Origin: CAYSWH01 sp964434775
GTDB lineage: Bacteria > Patescibacteriota > JACMRA01
Length of the DNA: 5,012 nt
Reading direction: 5' to 3'
Assembly: GCA_964434775.1 (NCBI GenBank)
Contig: CAYSWH010000059.1
Location: 1-5,012 of the forward strand
Below, piece after piece: positions 1-5,012 of the stretch. Within the stretch, counting starts at the first letter, position 1. Each line of letters opens with the position of its first letter. The position numbers and the translations under genes were made by a program. The notes under the pieces are model-generated. The model saw nothing but the letters and a program-made list of their open reading frames with translations, had not been told where the DNA came from and made no database searches.

Positions 1-330
1 TCTAACCTTTACAATGAATTTATAGGTATCTTGAGGATCGTAATCAGTAAAAGTAAAACTCTCTGGAGCCCCTTCCAAAGTTTGAGTTCCGGCATTTACA
101 CCATTTCTTGTAATTCTAATAAAGACAGAAACTGGTTGGATTATATCATCAGGATGAGATGTCGGTAAATCCCATGTCAAGGTCACCTCGGAACCCGATA
201 CTGAATAATCCAGGTTCGAAACAGGATCTATTGGCTCTCCCGGTTTTGAGTCAATTATCTCATATTCACTACAACCTGAGAACACAGATATTGACATTAG
301 TACAATAAAATATGCTATCTTTTTCATCAT
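1..330 (-). CDS. Lipoprotein with fibronectin-III-like domain, candidate surface glycan-binding protein (3' end beyond window)
   Basis: This frame is open from 330 to the window edge: 110 codons, no stop, with the C-terminal part missing. It begins MMKKIAYFIVLMSISVFSGC, a short basic start, a hydrophobic stretch and a lipobox FSGC with the lipidated Cys at 20. SEYE follows, and such acidic residues after the Cys suit export to the cell surface in Bacteroidota. Residues about 35-110 look like a fibronectin-III or related beta-sandwich domain: PVSNL, then VTLTWDLP (49-56) with the B-strand Trp53, a strand VSVFIRITRNG (67-77), SFTFTDYDP (91-99), and YKFIVKV (103-109) with the F-strand Tyr103. 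It is the third gene after SusC and SusD, with a 16-base gap, which is the SusE/SusF position. The role as a surface glycan-binding protein is inferred from position and fold. The region after 110 could instead carry a catalytic or carbohydrate-binding domain. Two tandem ATGs (330 and 327) are both possible starts; 327 gives the more usual MKK beginning. Confidence 0.85.
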   Translation of the reverse strand, partial: MMKKIAYFIVLMSISVFSGCSEYEIIDSKPGEPIDPVSNLDYSVSGSEVTLTWDLPTSHPDDIIQPVSVFIRITRNGVNAGTQTLEGAPESFTFTDYDPQDTYKFIVKVR

Positions 331-346
331 TTTATAATTTTTAAGA
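331..346 (-). promoter_or_regulatory. A-rich intercistronic leader of the third gene
   Basis: On the coding strand the 16 bases after the SusD stop read TCTTAAAAATTATAAA and run straight into the tandem ATGATG. There is no purine-rich GGAGG-like site and no hairpin followed by a T run, so this looks like a translation leader inside an operon and not a terminator. Confidence 0.55.
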
Positions 347-2080
347 TTAGTATCCAGGATTTTGTTTGTACACACCTTGCGACCAATTCATTTGAGATTG
401 CGATATTGGTAAAAATTCATCTCTGCCTTTCGTGAAAAATGCAACATTCATCCAATAACGACGATTTCTTTCTTTTTCAAAGTATTCGTTCATGACCTCA
501 GCAGCAATTCCCCATCTAACAAGGTCATAAAATCTTCGACCTTCCATTGCAAATTCAAGTCGTTTTTCCCACTTTAGTACTTCCCAGGCAGTAGCTTTAT
601 CCCATGTAATATTCACCCCATCAACATAAGGTTCAATTGTGTAATCTGTAGGATAGCTTCCATCCGGGCGCTGTAATTTTTCAACACTATTGGCAGCTCT
701 TTCACGAAGTTGGTTGATAATAGGCAAAGCTTCATCTTCACGATCTAATTGAATTAAAATCTCAGCTTTCCATAAAAGAACTTCTGCTAATCTGATTTCA
801 ATTTGATTTTTCGAGTTAAACATCCAAAAGGCATCATGTAATCCAGGACAATCTGTTGTTACATTTTCTTTTAAAGAATGTAAATAACCATAATCTGAAG
901 GAACTCTGGTTCCGGCACTATCATAAGGCAATTCCTGATATTTCCATGGGAATCCGGGAATCCCAATAGTGTGACCTACCCTTGGATCAAACTGATTTCT
1001 TTCAAAATATTTATCGTCAATTTCTTCATCATTGAAAAAATCAAATATTGGTAGTCCATTTTCATCCACCCTGAATGCATTTAACATATTAACAGAGGCT
1101 TTATGGAAATCACAACAACTGAAATAAGGAGTCCACCAAGGTGCTGTAAGTCCATTTCCTTCATTAAGTAATCCTCTTGGCGTCCCATCATCAATTGAAA
1201 ATTGTAATTCCCAAATTGACTCTGGTGAACTGTTGTCCCATTCCCACAAAAAGTTGTGTGCAAAATCACTCGCTAAAGTATAAGGCCCTTCATTAATAAT
1301 AAAATTACAATGCTCAAGTGCTTCATTTAGCTTTGTTTTGTCTAATCCAGTTACCTGGTGTTGTTCATCCTGAGGATAAGCCATCCACATAAGTGTATGG
1401 GCTAAAAATGCTTTAGCAGCAAATTTATTAGCCCGTCCAACATCGGCTTGTGATTCGGGAAGATTATCGGCTGCAAACTTAAAATCATCATAAATTTTTT
1501 GCCAGATGGGCAGGTCGTTTTCCATACCATCAGGATGATTGGAAATTTGATAAATTGAATTTGGTGTTGCGGTTTCATCAATATATGGTATCCATTTCCA
1601 ACGCCTTTTCATTTTAAAATGCATCCATCCTCTAAGAAACCTCATTTCAGCAAGACGTGTTGTCTTTACTGGATATTCATCTTCCTCCATTTTTTGAATA
1701 GCTCTAATTGCTGTATTAATGCGAGATACAACAATATATCCCCGATACCATGCTCCGTCATTATTTCCGACATTAGGATTTACCAGAGAAAATACTTCCA
1801 TTTGATACCAGGCAGGCTGATCGTCTAACCCACCTCCACCTTTATAAGCATCATCAGAGCGTAGACTGGCAATCCATGGATTAAACGTACTGAATGCATT
1901 AATTCTTCCATAACCTGCATAAGCTGCTGTAACCAAACCTTCTATATGTTCAGGTTCAGTCAACTGATTTTGAGTAATAATCCCTTTAGGAGTAATGTCT
2001 AAGGCATCCTCACATCCAGTCATGTATGTTAAAGATGTTACTATCCCTAACAAAATTATTTTATTTATTAACTTTTTCAT
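347..2080 (-). CDS. SusD/RagB-family nutrient-binding surface lipoprotein
   Basis: This is the extracellular lipoprotein partner of the adjacent SusC transporter; in known complexes SusD forms a hinged lid over the barrel and binds ligand. The 577-residue protein is complete. It starts MKKLINKIILLG and has a lipobox MTGC with the lipidated Cys at 23, followed by acidic residues (EDALD) that suit surface export in Bacteroidota. The N-terminal SusD-like region (about 25-210) carries SDDAYKGG (75-82) and the helical TPR-type segment RLAEMRFLRGWMHF (142-155). The C-terminal RagB/SusD region (about 280-577) has EIRLAEVLLWKAE (428-440), the hallmark EKRLEFAMEGRRFYDLVRWG (505-524), DEFLPIS (554-560) and a terminal NPGY. 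The length is normal for the family. Unusual points are a WKWIP sequence (161-165) where many homologues have a glycine-containing FGGVP-like loop, an aromatic patch APWWTPYF (313-320), and adjacent cysteines 322-323. The start is fixed by the lipoprotein signal and the 20-base gap after the SusC stop. Ligand not assignable. Confidence 0.97.
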   Translation of the reverse strand: MKKLINKIILLGIVTSLTYMTGCEDALDITPKGIITQNQLTEPEHIEGLVTAAYAGYGRINAFSTFNPWIASLRSDDAYKGGGGLDDQPAWYQMEVFSLVNPNVGNNDGAWYRGYIVVSRINTAIRAIQKMEEDEYPVKTTRLAEMRFLRGWMHFKMKRRWKWIPYIDETATPNSIYQISNHPDGMENDLPIWQKIYDDFKFAADNLPESQADVGRANKFAAKAFLAHTLMWMAYPQDEQHQVTGLDKTKLNEALEHCNFIINEGPYTLASDFAHNFLWEWDNSSPESIWELQFSIDDGTPRGLLNEGNGLTAPWWTPYFSCCDFHKASVNMLNAFRVDENGLPIFDFFNDEEIDDKYFERNQFDPRVGHTIGIPGFPWKYQELPYDSAGTRVPSDYGYLHSLKENVTTDCPGLHDAFWMFNSKNQIEIRLAEVLLWKAEILIQLDREDEALPIINQLRERAANSVEKLQRPDGSYPTDYTIEPYVDGVNITWDKATAWEVLKWEKRLEFAMEGRRFYDLVRWGIAAEVMNEYFEKERNRRYWMNVAFFTKGRDEFLPISQSQMNWSQGVYKQNPGY

Positions 2081-2100
2081 AAAATTAAATTTTAAAAATT
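2081..2100 (-). promoter_or_regulatory. A/T-only intercistronic leader of the SusD gene
   Basis: The 20 bases between the SusC stop and the SusD ATG contain no G or C. There is no Shine-Dalgarno motif. Bacteroidota generally start translation without one and favour A/T-rich, unstructured leaders, which this matches. The spacer is too short to hold a separate promoter with a leader, so the two genes are very likely co-transcribed. Confidence 0.6.
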
Positions 2101-5012
2101 TTAGAATGATAAATCAATACCGACCATAAACATTTGAGGTCTTACATAAGGGCTTGAATATTCATGAGCTTTTGATGGATTCTCCGGATCGATACTGGTA
2201 TATGCATCATCTCCCCACCATTTGTGCAGGTTTACAATATTTTGTGCATTTAAATTTATCCTGCACTGCTGGATTCCAACTTGCGACATTAAGGAAGAAG
2301 GTAATGTATATCCTAGTTCAATGTGTCGGAGTTTTAAATATGCCCCCGATTCCATAAAATAAGTAGATAATCTTCTTTCATTGTTTGGATTTTGCATTGA
2401 CAAGGCAGGAATAGTTGAGTTAGGATTGTCTGGAGTCCATGCATCTAACAATCGAGTTGCATGATTGAATCCCTGCTGTGTCCAAACAGCCCAAAAATCG
2501 CTGTACGTTTTCCAGTCATTTCTTACCTGAAGACCTGCAATTCCCTGCCAAAACATGTTAAAGTCAAAATTTTTATATTTGGCATCAAAATTTACCCCAT
2601 ACATTATGTCAGGATCACTTTTACCAATCCAGGTTCTGTCATGGGCCCAAGTGATTCGCCCGTCACCATCCAAGTCTTTATACCTAATACGACCTAAGCC
2701 CTTACCCGATTGTTCCGGTGAATTATCCACTTCTTCCTGAGTCTCAAAAAGCCCATCGGCAATAAATCCATAAAATGAGTGTAGTGGTCTTCCAAGAATA
2801 TCATCATCCAACCCATTTCCTCCATAAGTATATCTTACAGCTTCTGGCAAATTATCAATTGTGTTTTTCACAGAACTAATATTTCCAGTAATTGAGTATG
2901 AGAAATCGTTGCTTACATTACCATGGTATGTAAAAATAAATTCAAAACCTTTATTCGACATATCTGCAGCATTTACCCAACGGTACCCCCCTTCTCCAAT
3001 AGCTCCAATATATGGAGGCTGAAATAACATATCATCTGTGTATTTATGGAAATAATCAAATGATCCGGTTAATACTCCGTCTAATATTCCAAAATCGAAA
3101 CCTACATTATATTGTTCGGTTGCTTCCCATTTCAGATCCGGATTACCGGTATGTACCCTTCTGTAACCTGATGGTTGTTGCCCTGTTTCATTTCCTGTCA
3201 ATCCATAGGCTGTGGTATTATAATAAGCATCAAAATAATCAAGAAGAGCATTTGTAGGTATGTTGGAATTACCATTCATCCCCCAGCTTGCCCTAAATTT
3301 TAAGTCGTTAAAAAATGAAACATCTTCAAAAAAATCTTCTTCAGTAATCCTCCAACCAAATGATGCTGCCGGGAAAAAACCAAATCTGTTGTTTTCTCCA
3401 AACTTTGAAGAACCATCGTACCGCAATGTTGCCGACATTAGATACTTATTATCGAAGACATAGTTGAATTTAGAAAAATAAGAAAGTAAGGACCATTCAT
3501 CTCCACTACCGTAAGTTTCTTGTGTGCCGGTAGCAGAACTCAAGTATGCATAGTCATAATCTTCCAATTCAATATCCCACCGATAGCCACGCATGTATTC
3601 ATAATTATATTGCACGTTTTCCATACCTACAAGTGCATCCAATCTATGTTTTCCTGTTTCTAAATTATAATTTAAAGTATTTGTCCAGGTTCCAGTAAAA
3701 GATTTTGAACGACCTGTATTTACCCCATTATTAGGATTGTGTTTTCCACCAGCTTCACGCCATGAAAAATTAATATGCCGGTATTTATTTGTAGTATAAT
3801 CAATACCATACAACGTTTTAATATTTAAACCTTTAAAAAGTTTTAATGAAGCATAAATACTCCCTACAACTTTATCATTGAAAGTAACATTATCCTTATT
3901 CAGAGTCAGCATTCTTACTGGATTATTATAATCATCCATTCCCATTGAATAAGCAGTCCCCCCCCAACTTCCATCTTCGGCATAAACAGGAATAATTGAT
4001 GGGAGAGTAAGTGCAGAATGAGTATGATTTTGGTCATTCATCTTAATATTCCCTAATGAAATATTTTCACCAATTGTTAGACGATCATTAATCAAATTAT
4101 ACTCGGAATTTAAACGAAGTGTTAACCTACGGAAAAAAGTATGAATTTGTGTACCCTGATTTTCATGATAATTCATAGAGAATAAAGTCTTTGACTTTTC
4201 TGTTCCGTTGGAAATTGTTAACTGATGATCATTTTGAATTCCTAACTGAGAAATTGCATCAAACCAATCTGTATCCGCTGAACGTTGGGTTTGCTCTGGA
4301 TTAAGCCATTCAACAGGAGATACTTCATTAAGAACTGGTTTTCCATTCTGTTCTTCCCAGTCAAAATTGTAAATCTGCGTTACAGAATTAGGGTCTCGCC
4401 CATCATTAATAGCAGCTTGCCACAATGCCTGGCCGTATTGTTTTGTATTCATCATTTCAATACGGTTCATAAAACTGGAGATACCATAAGATCCGTTGTA
4501 TGTAATTTTTGCTTCGCCGGTTTTCCCCTGTTTAGTTTCAATAATTATTACTCCACTTGCAGCTCTTGACCCATAAATACTGGCAGCGGAGGCATCTTTC
4601 AATACCTGGATCGATGCTATGTCTTTAGGATTTATATCTCTCAAGTTCGTATTTGTGGGTAAATCATCAATTACAATCAATGGCGGTGCAGATCTAAAAG
4701 AAGTAAGCCCCCTGATTTGAATACTAGCGTTACCCACAGGATTCCCATCAGTTGTAATATTGACACCTGCAAGTCGTCCTTGTAATCCTTGCAAAACATT
4801 TGCATAATTATTCTTTTCAATATCCTTTTCGGAAAGTGTTGCTACAGAACCGGTCAAATCGGCTTTTCTAATAGTTCCGTAACCAACAGCCACAACCTCC
4901 TCAATACCAATGAAGTCTTGTTCCATTCTAACTGAAAAGTTTGTTTTTCCATTTATTGGTATCTCCTGGGTTTTCATACCAACAAAAGAAATAACAAGTG
5001 TTTCAGAATCTG
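2101..5012 (-). CDS. SusC/RagA-family TonB-dependent outer-membrane transporter (5' end beyond window)
   Basis: This is an outer-membrane beta-barrel importer that, with its SusD partner, takes up oligosaccharides or other large nutrients using TonB/ExbBD energy. The frame is open to the window edge: codons above the in-frame ATG at 4977 read DSETLVISFVG, then MKTQEIPINGKT. This is the end of a CarboxypepD_reg-like domain, so that Met is internal and the true start lies outside. Counting it as residue 1, the features in order are: EEVVAVGYGT (26-35), the conserved segment leading into the plug; the plug domain (about 40-150) with IQIRGL (86-91), PLIVIDDLP (99-107) and VLKDASAASIYGSRAASGV (125-143); then the barrel to the C-terminus. 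The loop DLDGDGRITW (768-777) and the later ESGAYLKLRHIELGYTLP are typical of SusC. The protein ends in Phe (GIDLSF), the usual outer-membrane barrel signal, before a TAA stop. At 969 visible complete codons it fits a family of about 1,000-1,100 residues. The family call is certain; the substrate is unknown. Confidence 0.97.
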   Translation of the reverse strand, partial: DSETLVISFVGMKTQEIPINGKTNFSVRMEQDFIGIEEVVAVGYGTIRKADLTGSVATLSEKDIEKNNYANVLQGLQGRLAGVNITTDGNPVGNASIQIRGLTSFRSAPPLIVIDDLPTNTNLRDINPKDIASIQVLKDASAASIYGSRAASGVIIIETKQGKTGEAKITYNGSYGISSFMNRIEMMNTKQYGQALWQAAINDGRDPNSVTQIYNFDWEEQNGKPVLNEVSPVEWLNPEQTQRSADTDWFDAISQLGIQNDHQLTISNGTEKSKTLFSMNYHENQGTQIHTFFRRLTLRLNSEYNLINDRLTIGENISLGNIKMNDQNHTHSALTLPSIIPVYAEDGSWGGTAYSMGMDDYNNPVRMLTLNKDNVTFNDKVVGSIYASLKLFKGLNIKTLYGIDYTTNKYRHINFSWREAGGKHNPNNGVNTGRSKSFTGTWTNTLNYNLETGKHRLDALVGMENVQYNYEYMRGYRWDIELEDYDYAYLSSATGTQETYGSGDEWSLLSYFSKFNYVFDNKYLMSATLRYDGSSKFGENNRFGFFPAASFGWRITEEDFFEDVSFFNDLKFRASWGMNGNSNIPTNALLDYFDAYYNTTAYGLTGNETGQQPSGYRRVHTGNPDLKWEATEQYNVGFDFGILDGVLTGSFDYFHKYTDDMLFQPPYIGAIGEGGYRWVNAADMSNKGFEFIFTYHGNVSNDFSYSITGNISSVKNTIDNLPEAVRYTYGGNGLDDDILGRPLHSFYGFIADGLFETQEEVDNSPEQSGKGLGRIRYKDLDGDGRITWAHDRTWIGKSDPDIMYGVNFDAKYKNFDFNMFWQGIAGLQVRNDWKTYSDFWAVWTQQGFNHATRLLDAWTPDNPNSTIPALSMQNPNNERRLSTYFMESGAYLKLRHIELGYTLPSSLMSQVGIQQCRINLNAQNIVNLHKWWGDDAYTSIDPENPSKAHEYSSPYVRPQMFMVGIDLSF
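3958..3965 (-). repeat. Eight-G homopolymer within the SusC-type gene
   Basis: The plus strand has eight consecutive C; on the coding strand this is TGG GGG GGG, encoding Trp338-Gly339-Gly340 (numbered from the ATG at 4977) in the barrel region, within GSWGGTAYS. It is the longest G/C homopolymer in the window and stands out in AT-rich DNA. The frame is intact as given. A one-base slip would truncate the transporter, so the tract is a possible slippage site or a place where sequencing errors are likely. Confidence 0.9.

Noticed and set aside
1081..1269. Open frame of 62 codons on the minus strand
   Set aside because: It lies wholly inside the SusD gene in another frame, has no recognisable motif, and SusD there is clearly coding.
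1619..1828. Plus-strand open frame of 69 codons opposite the SusD gene
   Set aside because: Antisense to conserved SusD sequence, with no recognisable features.
2081..2093. Inverted repeat AAAATT-A-AATTTT in the SusC/SusD spacer, considered as a terminator or operator
   Set aside because: The one-base loop cannot form a hairpin, the arms have no G/C, and A/T-only DNA gives such symmetry by chance.
2647..2676. EF-hand-like loop DLDGDGRITW in SusC, considered as a special calcium-binding insertion
   Set aside because: A DxDGDG-type sequence at this place, before a DRTxIG segment, is common to SusC-family proteins, so it is ordinary for the family.
2986..2991. Second G/C run (six C on the plus strand) in the SusC gene
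   Set aside because: It encodes Gly-Gly in GEGGYRW and is too short to be a credible slippage site.
2154..4569. Several plus-strand open frames of 61-94 codons opposite the SusC gene
   Set aside because: They are antisense shadows of a well-supported coding region, show no domain, signal peptide or consistent leader, and overlap one another.
1..5012. Search for tRNA/rRNA, CRISPR arrays, insertion sequences, invertible-promoter repeats and a PUL promoter
   Set aside because: Coding sequence fills all but 36 bases; I saw no repeat array, transposase or long inverted repeats, and the operon promoter must lie beyond 5012.

Overview
The window is part of a polysaccharide utilization locus (PUL) from a member of the Bacteroidota. 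All genes lie on the minus strand, so transcription runs from high to low coordinates. The evidence for the phylum is a SusC/SusD pair, lipoproteins that begin MKK and have a Bacteroidota-type lipobox, AT-rich coding DNA, and start codons preceded by A/T-only or A-rich leaders with no Shine-Dalgarno motif. Nothing in the window fixes genus or habitat.

Layout in transcription order: (1) 5012-2101, a SusC/RagA-type TonB-dependent outer-membrane transporter. Its reading frame stays open to the edge of the window, so the signal peptide and most of the N-terminal carboxypeptidase-regulatory-like domain lie outside. (2) A 20-base spacer made only of A and T. (3) 2080-347, a complete 577-residue SusD/RagB-family surface lipoprotein. 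(4) A 16-base spacer. (5) 330-1, the first 110 codons of a lipoprotein with a fibronectin-III-like or other beta-sandwich domain, cut by the other edge of the window. It sits where SusE/SusF-type surface glycan-binding proteins are usually encoded. There is no intergenic stretch longer than 20 bases, so the three genes very probably form one operon whose promoter lies beyond 5012.

How they work together: in this family the SusD lipoprotein acts as a lid on the extracellular face of the SusC barrel. The pair captures an oligosaccharide, or sometimes a peptide or other nutrient, and imports it using TonB energy. The third lipoprotein probably helps hold substrate at the cell surface. No glycoside hydrolase, polysaccharide lyase, sulfatase or regulator (HTCS, ECF sigma/anti-sigma) is present here, so the substrate cannot be assigned.

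I see no RNA gene, mobile element, CRISPR array or clearly new system. The points most worth a second look are an eight-G homopolymer inside the transporter gene, the truncated third lipoprotein, and some family-atypical residues in SusD and in the SusC plug.
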